64,000 nucleotides of DNA, from positions 4,270 through 68,269 of the forward strand of contig CAKRHW010000009.1 of assembly GCA_934339365.1 (NCBI GenBank), read 5' to 3'. The notes below the pieces were generated by a model, which worked only from the letters and a program-made list of their open reading frames with translations, made no database searches and was not told the DNA's origin. Made by a program: the position numbers and the translations under genes. Shown piece after piece: positions 8,450 to 17,157 of the stretch. The first letter of the stretch is position 1. Every line of letters begins with the position of its first letter. This DNA is from an uncultured Lachnospiraceae bacterium (GTDB lineage: Bacteria > Bacillota > Clostridia > Lachnospirales > Lachnospiraceae).

Positions 8450-9676
8450 GTGTTAAACTTATTATTAACCCAGTATAATGGAATGTTTTTAGGACCAATT
8501 GCAAAGCTCCTTGGTAAGATTTTAGAGGGATTGTATTACGTATTAGATAAAATCGGAATTGCCAATATAGGACTTTGTATTATTGCATTTACGATTATTG
8601 TAAGACTGTGTTTGATGCCTCTTACTTACAAGCAGCAGAAGTTTTCGAAGCTGTCGCAGGCAATGAATCCGGAATTACAGGCAATTCAGAAGAAGTATAA
8701 GGATAAACGTGATGAAGCTTCTATGATGAAGATGCAGCAGGAACAGAAAGCTGTCTATGAAAAATATGGAGTTTCTCCTGCCGGCAGTTGTTTACAGATG
8801 ATTATTCAAATGCCAATTCTGTTAGCTTTGTATCGTGTTATTTATAATATACCGGCATATATTCCACAGTTAAAGAGCTTATATAAGACAGTCATAAGCA
8901 GCGTAGATTTGAATAATTTAATTGGAAATAAGACATTTAAAATTAATAATATTGCGGTATTTGAAAAGGCGTCGTCAAGAGATTCGGTAATCGATGCTAT
9001 GGCAAAGTTTAGCCATAGTGGATGGAATCAATTTGAAAGTACATTTCCAAATGCAGATAAGAGCAGTATTGATAAAATTAATGATTTGAATAGTTTTTGT
9101 GGAATTAATTTATCTATGACACCAATGGCTGCAATGGGAATTGCATTATTAATTCCGGTATTAGCAGCTGTCTTACAGTGGTATAGTACCAAGTTAATTC
9201 AGGCACAGACAATGAGTGCAAGTGCATCGGACGATGGAAATCCAATGGCAGGATCCATGAAGATGATGAATAATATTATGCCAATCTTTACCGGTGTTTT
9301 ATGTCTGACATTACAGTCAGGTCTTGGTTTGTACTGGATTATGGGTAGTGTTGCGACAATTATTCAGCAGCTGGTCATCAATGCACACTTCAAGAAAGAA
9401 GATGTGAATGATATTTTAAAGAAAAATATGGAAAAGCAGAACAAAAAGCGCGAGAAACAGGGACTGCCTCCAAATAAAATTTCAACAGTTGCGGGCTATA
9501 ATACAAAGAAGATTGATCTTCAGAAACAGAACCAACAGGCAAAACAAAATCAGAATCAGTCAAAAGCTGAGGCGAAGGATTCTTCGAAATATTATAAAAA
9601 TGCACCGAAGCCGGGAAGCTTAGCAGAAAAAGCAAATCTGGTAAAGGCATACGATGAAAAAAATAAGAAAAAGTAG
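8450..9676 (+). CDS. yidC: Membrane protein insertase YidC/OxaI
   Basis: Inserts proteins into the cytoplasmic membrane; 408 residues. The start is GTG with GAGGT five bases upstream. The protein has an N-terminal hydrophobic segment, then the YidC core with the conserved membrane arginine in FTIIVRLCLMPL, a cytoplasmic helical hairpin rich in Lys/Gln, and three further membrane segments around residues 125-145, 225-245 and 275-310. There is no lipoprotein lipobox, unlike Bacillus SpoIIIJ. The C-terminal tail is strongly basic and Gln-rich, consistent with ribosome contact. Confidence 0.96.
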   Translation: MLNLLLTQYNGMFLGPIAKLLGKILEGLYYVLDKIGIANIGLCIIAFTIIVRLCLMPLTYKQQKFSKLSQAMNPELQAIQKKYKDKRDEASMMKMQQEQKAVYEKYGVSPAGSCLQMIIQMPILLALYRVIYNIPAYIPQLKSLYKTVISSVDLNNLIGNKTFKINNIAVFEKASSRDSVIDAMAKFSHSGWNQFESTFPNADKSSIDKINDLNSFCGINLSMTPMAAMGIALLIPVLAAVLQWYSTKLIQAQTMSASASDDGNPMAGSMKMMNNIMPIFTGVLCLTLQSGLGLYWIMGSVATIIQQLVINAHFKKEDVNDILKKNMEKQNKKREKQGLPPNKISTVAGYNTKKIDLQKQNQQAKQNQNQSKAEAKDSSKYYKNAPKPGSLAEKANLVKAYDEKNKKK

Positions 9677-9691
9677 ATTGAAGGTGGAAGA

Positions 9692-10309
9692 ATGGAAGCG
9701 ATTGAAGTAAAAGGAAAAACAGTTGATGAAGCGCTGACGAATGCTTTACTTCAACTGGAAACTACAAGCGACAAGATAGAGTATGATGTTGTTGAGAAAG
9801 GAAGCAGTGGATTTTTGGGTATAGGCAGTAAGCCGGCAATTATTCGTGTTAAGAAAAAAGCTGCTACAGTAGAAGAAATTATCACAGAATTTTTAACAAA
9901 AGTATGTCGTGCAATGGATATTACGGTAAAAGTTGAGATTCAAATAGAAGACGCAACAATTAAGATTAACCTGATTGGAGACAATATGGGAATTTTGATT
10001 GGAAAACGAGGACAGACTTTAGATTCTTTACAGTATTTAGTAAGTCTGGTTGTGAATAAGGAATCTGAAACATTTTATCGTATTAAGTTAGATACCGAAA
10101 ATTATCGTGCAAGAAGAAAAGAAACATTAGAAAATCTTGCGAAAAATCTTGCAAATAAGGTCAAGAAAACAAAGCGTCCGGTAGAATTAGAACCAATGAA
10201 TCCGTATGAGAGAAGAATTATTCATTCTGCATTACAGAATGATAAAATGATTAAAACAACTAGTCAAGGAGAAGATCCGAATCGTTTTGTTGTGATCGCT
10301 TTAAAATAA
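9692..10309 (+). CDS. jag: RNA-binding protein Jag/KhpB
   Basis: KH-R3H RNA-binding protein of 205 residues. The N-terminal Jag_N domain (about 1-50, KGKTVDEALTNALLQLETT) is followed by a KH domain (GILIGKRGQTLDSLQYLV) and a C-terminal R3H domain (RKETLENLAKNLA ... PYERRIIHSALQ). Known members bind small RNAs and affect cell elongation. It starts 15 bp after yidC and ends at a strong terminator, closing the rpmH operon. Confidence 0.95.
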   Translation: MEAIEVKGKTVDEALTNALLQLETTSDKIEYDVVEKGSSGFLGIGSKPAIIRVKKKAATVEEIITEFLTKVCRAMDITVKVEIQIEDATIKINLIGDNMGILIGKRGQTLDSLQYLVSLVVNKESETFYRIKLDTENYRARRKETLENLAKNLANKVKKTKRPVELEPMNPYERRIIHSALQNDKMIKTTSQGEDPNRFVVIALK

Positions 10310-10327
10310 TATAGGAATTAGAAAAAG

Positions 10328-10359
10328 AAATGCTGCATCATTCAGGTGCAGCATTTTTT
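10328..10359 (+). terminator. Rho-independent terminator after jag
   Basis: AAATGCTGCA ... TGCAGCATTT forms a 10-bp stem with a 9-nt loop, followed by a T run. Confidence 0.9.
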
Positions 10360-10372
10360 CGTAAAATTTTAA

Positions 10373-10401
10373 TTGTGTAATAAAATCGGGTGGTGTATAA
10401 T
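10373..10401 (+). promoter_or_regulatory. Promoter of mnmE-mnmG operon
   Basis: TTGTGT, a 17-nt spacer and TATAAT at 10396-10401, located just past the jag terminator and 37 nt before mnmE. Confidence 0.75.
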
Positions 10402-10438
10402 AAAGGGCAGTAACGAATTTTAGAAAAAGAGGGTAAAA

Positions 10439-11824
10439 ATGCAGACAAATACAATTGCAGCAATTGCTACAGCAGTGAGTAATTCAGGGATTGGAATCAT
10501 TCGAATTAGTGGAGAAGAAGCATTTGACATTATAGACAGAATATTTAAATCGAAGAATTCAAAGAAAAAATTAAGTGATGCAAAGAGTCACACAATTCAT
10601 TATGGATTTATTATGGATGAAGAAGAATTAATCGATGAAGTTCTTGTAAGTATTATGAGAGAGCCGAATACGTATACAAGGGAGAACGTAGTTGAGATTA
10701 ATTGCCATGGTGGAATTGTTGTTGTAAATAAAGTATTAGAGACAGTTTTAAAATATGGTGCACGTGCCGCAGAACCGGGAGAATTTACGAAAAGAGCCTT
10801 TTTAAATGGAAGAATTGATTTAGCGCAGGCTGAGGCTGTGATGGATTTGATATCTGCACAAAATGATTTTGCGTTACAGTCTTCTGTTTCGCAGCTTCAG
10901 GGAACTGTTTCTGAAAAAATAAAAGAGATTCGTGCAGAGATATTAGAGAATATTGCATTTATCGAAGCTGCATTAGACGATCCTGAACATATTTCTTTAG
11001 ATGGATTTGAAGAAAAATTATTAGAGGTTGTTCTGAAAATAAAAGAACAGCTTCAGCATATGATTCAAAATTTTGATAATGGAAGAATTCGAAGCGAGGG
11101 TGTAAAGACGGTTATTTTAGGAAAACCAAATGCAGGAAAGTCTTCTCTGCTGAATATTTTACTTGGAGAAGAACGGGCCATTGTGACGGATATTGAAGGA
11201 ACGACAAGGGATGCACTTGAAGAACGGGCTAATATTAATGGAATTACATTAAATATTGTAGATACAGCAGGAATACGTCAGACAGAGGATGTAGTAGAAC
11301 AGATTGGTGTCAGCAGAGCCAAGGAGCATGCGAGAGATGCAGATTTGATTATATATGTGATAGACCGTTCCAGACCGTTAGATGAGAATGATTATCAGAT
11401 TATGAATTTAATTCAGAAAGAAAGTAAGGAAGCAATTATTTTATTTAATAAATCAGATCTTAACACTGTGGTTGATAAAGAAAAACTAGAAAAGTGGTTA
11501 GAAGGAAAACATGTCATAGAATTTTCCACAAAGAATCGGACAGGATTAGAAGAATTAACGGAAGTAATTAAGAATTTGTTTTATCAGGATAAGATTAGTT
11601 TTAATGATCAGGTCTACATTACAAATGCAAGACATAAACATGCTATTTCTAGAGCTTATGAAAGTATGAAGCTGGTAGAAAAAAGTTTAGGGGATCACAT
11701 GCCGGAGGATTTTTATTCTATTGATCTGATGGATGCGTATGAATCTTTAGGGTCTATTATTGGAGAGGCTGTAGAAGATGATGTAGTGGATGAGATTTTC
11801 AGAAAGTTCTGTATGGGAAAATAA
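10439..11824 (+). CDS. mnmE: tRNA modification GTPase MnmE
   Basis: Works with MnmG to make the 5-carboxymethylaminomethyl group on wobble uridine-34 of some tRNAs. 461 residues. The N-terminal folate-binding domain starts IAAIATAVSNSGIGIIRISG. The inserted G domain has GKPNAGKSS, the switch motif GTTRD, DTAGIR and NKSD. The C-terminus ends FCMGK, the expected FCxGK with the catalytic cysteine. The ribosome site is GAGGG. Confidence 0.98.
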   Translation: MQTNTIAAIATAVSNSGIGIIRISGEEAFDIIDRIFKSKNSKKKLSDAKSHTIHYGFIMDEEELIDEVLVSIMREPNTYTRENVVEINCHGGIVVVNKVLETVLKYGARAAEPGEFTKRAFLNGRIDLAQAEAVMDLISAQNDFALQSSVSQLQGTVSEKIKEIRAEILENIAFIEAALDDPEHISLDGFEEKLLEVVLKIKEQLQHMIQNFDNGRIRSEGVKTVILGKPNAGKSSLLNILLGEERAIVTDIEGTTRDALEERANINGITLNIVDTAGIRQTEDVVEQIGVSRAKEHARDADLIIYVIDRSRPLDENDYQIMNLIQKESKEAIILFNKSDLNTVVDKEKLEKWLEGKHVIEFSTKNRTGLEELTEVIKNLFYQDKISFNDQVYITNARHKHAISRAYESMKLVEKSLGDHMPEDFYSIDLMDAYESLGSIIGEAVEDDVVDEIFRKFCMGK

Positions 11825-11851
11825 GAGCTGGTACAAGGAGAGAGAATTAAG

Positions 11852-13756
11852 ATGCAAGTTTTAGAAGAAGAATATGATATTGTAGTTGTAGGAGCGGGAC
11901 ATGCAGGCTGTGAAGCTGCTTTAGCATGTGCACGTTTGGGATTAGAGACAATTATGTTTACCGTCAGTGTAGATAGTATTGCCTTGATGCCATGCAATCC
12001 AAATGTTGGAGGAAGTTCGAAAGGACATCTGGTACGTGAGATAGATGCACTTGGCGGAGAAATGGGAAAAAATATTGATAAAACATTTATTCAGTCTAAG
12101 ATGTTGAATAAATCCAAAGGTCCGGCAGTGCATTCTTTAAGAGCACAGGCGGATAAGCAGGACTATTCAAGAAGCATGAGAAAAACATTAGAGAATACAG
12201 AACATTTGACAATACGACAGGGTGAGATTGCAAAATTACTAGTAGAAAATGATACGATTGTCGGAGCTGTTTCTACGTCCGGAGCCATTTATCATTGTAA
12301 AGCAGTCGTTTTGTGTACCGGTACCTATCTTCGTGCACGTTGTATTTACGGAGAGATTAGTAATGCAACAGGACCGAATGGACTTCAGGCAGCGAATCAT
12401 TTAACGGCGTGTTTGAAGGAATTAGGAATTAAAATGTATCGTTTCAAAACAGGAACACCGGCAAGAGCAGATAAGCGAAGCATCGATTTTTCTAAAATGG
12501 AAGAACAGTTTGGAGATGAAAAGATTGTTCCATTTTCATTTACCACAGATCCTGCATCTATTCAGAAAGATCAGATTTCATGCTGGCTTACGTATACCAA
12601 TGAGAAGACACATGAAATTATTCGAGAAAATATTCATCGTTCGCCTTTGTTTAGCGGTTTAATTGAAGGAACCGGACCTAGATATTGCCCATCAATTGAA
12701 GACAAGGTAGTTCGATTTGCAGATAAGAACAGACATCAGGTATTTATTGAGCCAGAGGGATTATATACAAATGAAATGTATTTAGGAGGTATGTCATCTT
12801 CACTTCCAGAAGATGTTCAATACGCAATGTATCGTACGGTACCGGGATTAGAACATGTTAAGATTGTTCGTAATGCTTATGCAATTGAATATGATTGTAT
12901 TGATGCAAGACAGTTAAAATCGACATTAGAATTTAAGAAGATATCTGGTTTATTCAGTGGTGGTCAGTTTAATGGAAGTTCTGGTTATGAAGAGGCTGCT
13001 GCACAGGGATTAATGGCAGGAATTAATGCGGCATTAAAGGTTTTAGGACGTGAACAAGTGATATTAGACCGTTCACAGGCATATATCGGAGTATTGATTG
13101 ATGATCTGGTTACAAAGGAAAATAAAGAGCCATATCGCATGATGACTTCGAGAGCGGAATATCGATTACTTTTAAGACAGGATAATGCGGATTTACGACT
13201 GAGTAAAATTGGTCATGAAATTGGACTGATATCAGAGGAACGTTATTCTTATGTTGTCTGGAAAGAAAAAAAGATTCAGGAAGAAATAGAACGACTTTCT
13301 CACGTGACCGTTGGAGCAAATAGTAAAATGCAGACATTTTTAGAGGAACATCAAAGTACAACACTAAAAACAGGAAGTAACCTTGCAGAGCTGATTCGTC
13401 GTCCGGAATTATCATATCAGATTGTCCAACCATTTGATCCGGAAAGAGAAGAACTTCCAGAAGATGTAATGGAACAGATAGATATTAATATTAAATATGA
13501 AGGTTATATTTCCCGTCAATTAAAACAAGTGGAACAATTCAAAAAACTTGAAAAGAAAAAAATACCAGAAGATATTGATTATGAAGATGTTGGAAGCCTT
13601 AGAATTGAAGCAAGACAGAAATTAGAAGAACTAAGACCCGTATCTTTAGGACAGGCCTCAAGAATATCGGGTGTTTCGCCAGCAGATATCTCAGTTTTAA
13701 TTGTATATTTAGAACAATATCGCTATAAAAAACAAAAAGAAAACCATACGAAATAA
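11852..13756 (+). CDS. mnmG: tRNA uridine-5-carboxymethylaminomethyl modification enzyme MnmG
   Basis: FAD-dependent partner of MnmE, 634 residues, standard length. The dinucleotide-binding motif VVGAGHAGCEAALA is at the N-terminus. Signature segments include MPCNPNVGGSSKGHLVREIDALGG and ITGLFSGGQFNGSSGYEEAAAQG-like sequence (here KISGLFSGGQFNGSSGYEE). The helical C-terminal domain ends with the SRISGVSPADISVLIVYLEQ type motif. It lies 27 bp after mnmE. Confidence 0.98.
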   Translation: MQVLEEEYDIVVVGAGHAGCEAALACARLGLETIMFTVSVDSIALMPCNPNVGGSSKGHLVREIDALGGEMGKNIDKTFIQSKMLNKSKGPAVHSLRAQADKQDYSRSMRKTLENTEHLTIRQGEIAKLLVENDTIVGAVSTSGAIYHCKAVVLCTGTYLRARCIYGEISNATGPNGLQAANHLTACLKELGIKMYRFKTGTPARADKRSIDFSKMEEQFGDEKIVPFSFTTDPASIQKDQISCWLTYTNEKTHEIIRENIHRSPLFSGLIEGTGPRYCPSIEDKVVRFADKNRHQVFIEPEGLYTNEMYLGGMSSSLPEDVQYAMYRTVPGLEHVKIVRNAYAIEYDCIDARQLKSTLEFKKISGLFSGGQFNGSSGYEEAAAQGLMAGINAALKVLGREQVILDRSQAYIGVLIDDLVTKENKEPYRMMTSRAEYRLLLRQDNADLRLSKIGHEIGLISEERYSYVVWKEKKIQEEIERLSHVTVGANSKMQTFLEEHQSTTLKTGSNLAELIRRPELSYQIVQPFDPEREELPEDVMEQIDINIKYEGYISRQLKQVEQFKKLEKKKIPEDIDYEDVGSLRIEARQKLEELRPVSLGQASRISGVSPADISVLIVYLEQYRYKKQKENHTK

Positions 13757-13827
13757 TACAATTTGATATATACAAGAATGTCGAAATAAAACAAAAAATA
13801 TGATTTAAATTAGAAAAGGAGTAACCT

Positions 13828-14550
13828 GTGAGCAGATCAGTGGATAAATTTCTTAAAGGATTAGATGAATTAAATATATCATTATCAGATGAACAAATAG
13901 GGGCGTTTTTACAGTATTATGAGTTATTAATTGATAAAAATAAAGTTATGAATTTAACTGCAATTACAGAATATGAAGAAGTAGTACAGAAACATTTTTT
14001 AGACAGTTTATCTATTACGAAAATCATGGATTTATCCGAAATAAAGAAAATAATTGATATAGGGACAGGAGCAGGTTTTCCAGGGATTCCTCTTAAAATT
14101 GCATTTCCACATTTAGAAGTTGTATTATTAGATTCTTTGAATAAAAGAGTAAATTTTTTGAATGATGTATGCCGGATACTACAGCTTCAGAAAATTGAAG
14201 CATACCATGGAAGGGCAGAGGAATATGGCAGAAAAAAAGAATTTCGTGAACAGTTTGATTTGTGTGTTTCACGTGCAGTTGCGAATTTATCTACCTTATC
14301 TGAATATTGTCTGCCATTCGTAGCCGTTGACGGATATTTTATTCCTTATAAAGCAGGTAATGTAGAAGAGGAAGTGAAACAGGCGGGAAATGCCATTCGG
14401 AAATTGAGTGGAAAATTAGAAGAAAAAAAAGAGTTTTTATTGCCTGATTCAGATATTTCACGTGTCATGCTAAAGATAAAAAAAATAAAACCTATTGCAA
14501 AGGCTTATCCAAGAAAAGCAGGTCTTCCTGGAAAAGAGCCTTTGCAATAG
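13828..14550 (+). CDS. rsmG: 16S rRNA (guanine527-N7)-methyltransferase RsmG
   Basis: Methylates G527 of 16S rRNA with S-adenosylmethionine. 240 residues, normal length. The AdoMet-binding motif is IIDIGTGAGFPGIPLKIAFP, followed by VVLLDSLNKRVNFL. The start is GTG with AAAGGAG upstream. It converges with the next gene; the last 60 bp of its coding sequence also form the terminator of that opposite-strand gene. Confidence 0.97.
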   Translation: MSRSVDKFLKGLDELNISLSDEQIGAFLQYYELLIDKNKVMNLTAITEYEEVVQKHFLDSLSITKIMDLSEIKKIIDIGTGAGFPGIPLKIAFPHLEVVLLDSLNKRVNFLNDVCRILQLQKIEAYHGRAEEYGRKKEFREQFDLCVSRAVANLSTLSEYCLPFVAVDGYFIPYKAGNVEEEVKQAGNAIRKLSGKLEEKKEFLLPDSDISRVMLKIKKIKPIAKAYPRKAGLPGKEPLQ

Positions 14551-14551
14551 G
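14478..14551 (-). terminator. Terminator for the minus-strand hydrolase gene, embedded in the rsmG 3' end
   Basis: Arms 14491-14505 and 14537-14551 are perfect 15-bp reverse complements (CCTATTGCAAAGGCT). On the minus strand the stem is followed by TTTTATTTTTTTTATC, a typical U tract. There is no T run on the plus side. The loop is 31 nt, which is long. Confidence 0.7.
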
Positions 14552-14558
14552 CAGAAAT

Positions 14559-15512
14559 CTATCCGAGGTAGATATTTGTAATGTCTAAAAATGCCTTTGG
14601 TTGTTCTACTTCAGGTAATTGTCTGGCATGTGGGATACAAGCAACCTCAATACTCGGATTAGCAGAAACATATTCATCAGTAATATGTTTCTGATTTTTT
14701 GTATCTTCACCGTAGACGATATAAATGCTGTTATCTATTTTACGGATTGCCTGATAGGTATTTGCAGTTTGATAATGACCTGTTAAACTGGCAAATAAGT
14801 ATTTTGCATTGCCTCCTCCGAGGTGTGAGCTTGCATAGCAGGCATCAATCGTGTTTTGATTTAACAGATGAGCATCGGAAAATACTTTATTTTGAAGTGT
14901 TTTTTGAATCTTATATCGGCTAAAGTTCATATTATAAACCAATGTTCCAATAATAGGTATCTCGAATAAAAATTTAGCTAGTCTGCTATTTTTGTCAGGA
15001 ATGCGGGAAGTAGCAGAAAATGAATCAGGATTAACAAAAATAATCTTGTTAAATAAATCAGGATTCATGGCGCAAGCCATAGTGACAATAGGGCAGGAAG
15101 AATCCGATGCAATGACACTAGCCTGATCCTTGATAATATCTTTCATAAAATCCGTAATTAATTGTACGAATAAATAATTTGTGTATGTGATTGCAGGCTT
15201 GTCAGACTGTCCACAGCCAAGAAGATCAAGTGTATAAACTGTATGATTTTTGGCGTATTCTGAAATAAGTTTATTCCATTGTTCTTGAGAAGAAAGTGGA
15301 TTTAAACTATGAATAAGAAGCAAAGGAGAACCAGATCCTGTCACGCGATAAGAAATATTTCCGAATCTCCAATCATATTTTTTTAAATTTGTAGTCAGTA
15401 AATGCTTTTGTTTTTCAGCAAAAAGTGTTATTGTTTTATTAATCAAATGAATTGCACCTGTTGCAGCAGTAGCAAAGCAAAGTGCAGTAACTAATTTTCC
15501 AGTTTTTTTCAT
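14559..15512 (-). CDS. Alpha/beta hydrolase fold protein
   Basis: 316 residues from the ATG at 15512, which has GGGTGA upstream; the frame is open ten codons further. A hydrophobic N-terminal segment (residues 5-22) may be a membrane anchor or signal. Fold markers are LLLIHSLNPLSSQEQW (oxyanion region), YTLDLLGCGQSDKP, an acid at YGEDTKN and a late histidine in IPHARQLPEVEQP. The nucleophile elbow is VIASDSSCPI, not the usual GxSxG, so the nucleophile could be Ser or Asp and the substrate is unknown. It is transcribed towards rsmG. Confidence 0.8.
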   Translation of the reverse strand: MKKTGKLVTALCFATAATGAIHLINKTITLFAEKQKHLLTTNLKKYDWRFGNISYRVTGSGSPLLLIHSLNPLSSQEQWNKLISEYAKNHTVYTLDLLGCGQSDKPAITYTNYLFVQLITDFMKDIIKDQASVIASDSSCPIVTMACAMNPDLFNKIIFVNPDSFSATSRIPDKNSRLAKFLFEIPIIGTLVYNMNFSRYKIQKTLQNKVFSDAHLLNQNTIDACYASSHLGGGNAKYLFASLTGHYQTANTYQAIRKIDNSIYIVYGEDTKNQKHITDEYVSANPSIEVACIPHARQLPEVEQPKAFLDITNIYLG

Positions 15513-15791
15513 AAATATCACCCATCCCGAAAAGGGATACAAACAGAAAGTGAAAGAATATGTTTGCGAATCCTTTCTCTATTATTTTCTTTCACCATGA
15601 TGAATTGGAAAAATCAAATACGTTATAGTTTCGCTTGAAGTTTCCTATCAATCATACTTATCATAATTATATCGTATTTGAATGACGAATACAAATAAAA
15701 AACAAAAATAAAGATAAAATATATTATATAATAGTAAGAAGAAACAACTTATTATATTTAATAAAAATACAAATAGAAAGTTGGGATCAAG

Positions 15792-16760
15792 ATGAGCGAA
15801 GTAAATGATAATTTTGCATATGAATATTTAAATGAAAGAAATGATTACATTGAAAGTCGCAAAACTGAATTGTTAACTAAATGTAATCAGAATCAGATTC
15901 AAATAGATGAATTAAAAGAAAAAATTGTCGAAATTAAAGAAAATTACGATGAAACATATGAATTATTCTCACCAAAACCAAGAACAAGTGAATTTAGCAA
16001 GACAGAAATGGCTGTTTTAGCAGCCAGACAATCAGAGTTACTGGCAAATAATCGAAATAATTTAAAAGAAATAGAAGATTTGAAAGATGAACAAAAGAAG
16101 ATAGAGGCTTGTTTTAATCTGATTCGTAATGGAGAGAAAATTAGTAAAGTGGATTATGATATGAACTGTGCCACCAACGTTTATATGGAACAGAAGGGCA
16201 ATGTGGATTATTTATTAGATGCAGTTATTGGAGAAATTGATGAGACATCGAATGACCTGAAAAAAGTTGTTAAAAATCATATTACATTAAAAAATGTAGA
16301 ATCAAGACTTGTTCAGGCAAAAAGGAATATCTATGCTTCAGCGGGTGCGGTAACAGGATTAAAGGATAGCGACAAATTAGAAAATAAATTAGAAACGATA
16401 ATTGAAAAATTAAATCAGGATTTTGATAATAAAATTAGTTTCACATACGAGGGAGAAACAAATCGTGCATCAGATTTTTCAAGAGATATGATTTATAAAA
16501 TTTCTAAAAATATTTTAAATCAGATTGTGTCAGATGTAAAAGAAAAAGTTACTTTTAAATTAGTAGGAAAAGGAAAACATGTAAATATTATATTTGAAAT
16601 TCCAATTGAAGAGGGACTTACGAAAGATACTTTATTAAATTATTATATTGACCGAAAAGAATCAACTATTACAGTTCAGGATTTAATTTTGTTTTCAAAA
16701 GGAGAAGAGGCTGAATTTGATGATGCATCGAAGAAACAGTTTATAATAAGAATATCATAA
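15792..16760 (+). CDS. DegS-like protein with degenerate histidine kinase core (pseudokinase)
   Basis: 322 residues. About residues 15-180 are strongly charged and predicted coiled coil, like the DegS sensor domain. The C-terminal 100 residues align by eye with a GHKL ATPase: SFTYEGETNRASDFSRDMIY resembles the DegS segment around its IGET motif, followed by KISKNILNQIVSDVKEKVTF in place of the N box and VNIIFEIPIEEG in place of the DNGxGF box. The usual phospho-acceptor (EIHDGPAQ in DegS) is replaced by RNIYASAGA, and the ATP-binding Glu and Asp are missing. It is therefore probably catalytically dead. It sits between rsmG and parS/parA with its own terminator. The family assignment is inferred. 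Confidence 0.55.
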   Translation: MSEVNDNFAYEYLNERNDYIESRKTELLTKCNQNQIQIDELKEKIVEIKENYDETYELFSPKPRTSEFSKTEMAVLAARQSELLANNRNNLKEIEDLKDEQKKIEACFNLIRNGEKISKVDYDMNCATNVYMEQKGNVDYLLDAVIGEIDETSNDLKKVVKNHITLKNVESRLVQAKRNIYASAGAVTGLKDSDKLENKLETIIEKLNQDFDNKISFTYEGETNRASDFSRDMIYKISKNILNQIVSDVKEKVTFKLVGKGKHVNIIFEIPIEEGLTKDTLLNYYIDRKESTITVQDLILFSKGEEAEFDDASKKQFIIRIS

Positions 16761-16775
16761 AGGCGATAGATAAAA

Positions 16776-16816
16776 GAATGAGTGAAATAACAGTGGTTAT
16801 TTTACTCTTTTTTTAT
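16776..16816 (+). terminator. Terminator after the DegS-like gene
   Basis: GAGTGAAATAAC-AGTG-GTTATTTTACTC is a 12-bp stem with one G-T pair, followed by TTTTTTTATG. Confidence 0.85.
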
Positions 16817-16834
16817 GTAAAATTCTAACAGAAA

Positions 16835-16850
16835 TGTTTCACGTGAAACA
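16835..16850. promoter_or_regulatory. parS site 1
   Basis: TGTTTCACGTGAAACA, a perfect 16-bp match to the ParB centromere consensus, 307 bp before parA. It is where ParB loads and spreads. Confidence 0.97.
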
Positions 16851-16891
16851 TAAAGTCAAGAATAAAATTAAGAATAAAATAAAAGGTAAAA

Positions 16892-16907
16892 TGTTTCACG
16901 TGAAACA
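16892..16907. promoter_or_regulatory. parS site 2
   Basis: A second perfect TGTTTCACGTGAAACA. The flanking bases AA...TAAA also match site 1. Confidence 0.97.
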
Positions 16908-16926
16908 TAAATCAAAAAAGGTAAAA

Positions 16927-16942
16927 AGTTTCACGTGAAACA
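16927..16942. promoter_or_regulatory. parS site 3
   Basis: AGTTTCACGTGAAACA, 15 of 16 consensus bases. The stretch from here to parA (16943-17157) shows only a possible promoter. Confidence 0.93.
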
Positions 16943-17023
16943 TGAAGCCCAAATTGAATATAAAATTGGATAAAAAAGTATTTAGAAATTGTTTTGAATA
17001 TTATAGAATATAAAAGAAAAAAG

Positions 17024-17032
17024 TGGTATAAT
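17024..17032 (+). promoter_or_regulatory. Possible extended -10 promoter of parA
   Basis: TGGTATAAT is an extended -10 element about 125 nt before parA. No good -35 is visible. Confidence 0.4.
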
Positions 17033-17157
17033 CATATCACTAATGAGTTATATTGAATTCTGAAATGGCCTAAATTGTTTGAAATGCATTCCTTTTTAGA
17101 TGCATAGAGCAAGAATAAAGCAAGAAAAACGGAACAAGGAATAGATTGGAGGTCAGA

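Noticed and set aside
14265..14280. parS-like sequence inside rsmG
   Set aside because: TGTTTCACGTG matches only the left part of the site; the right part differs. Coding constraint explains it.
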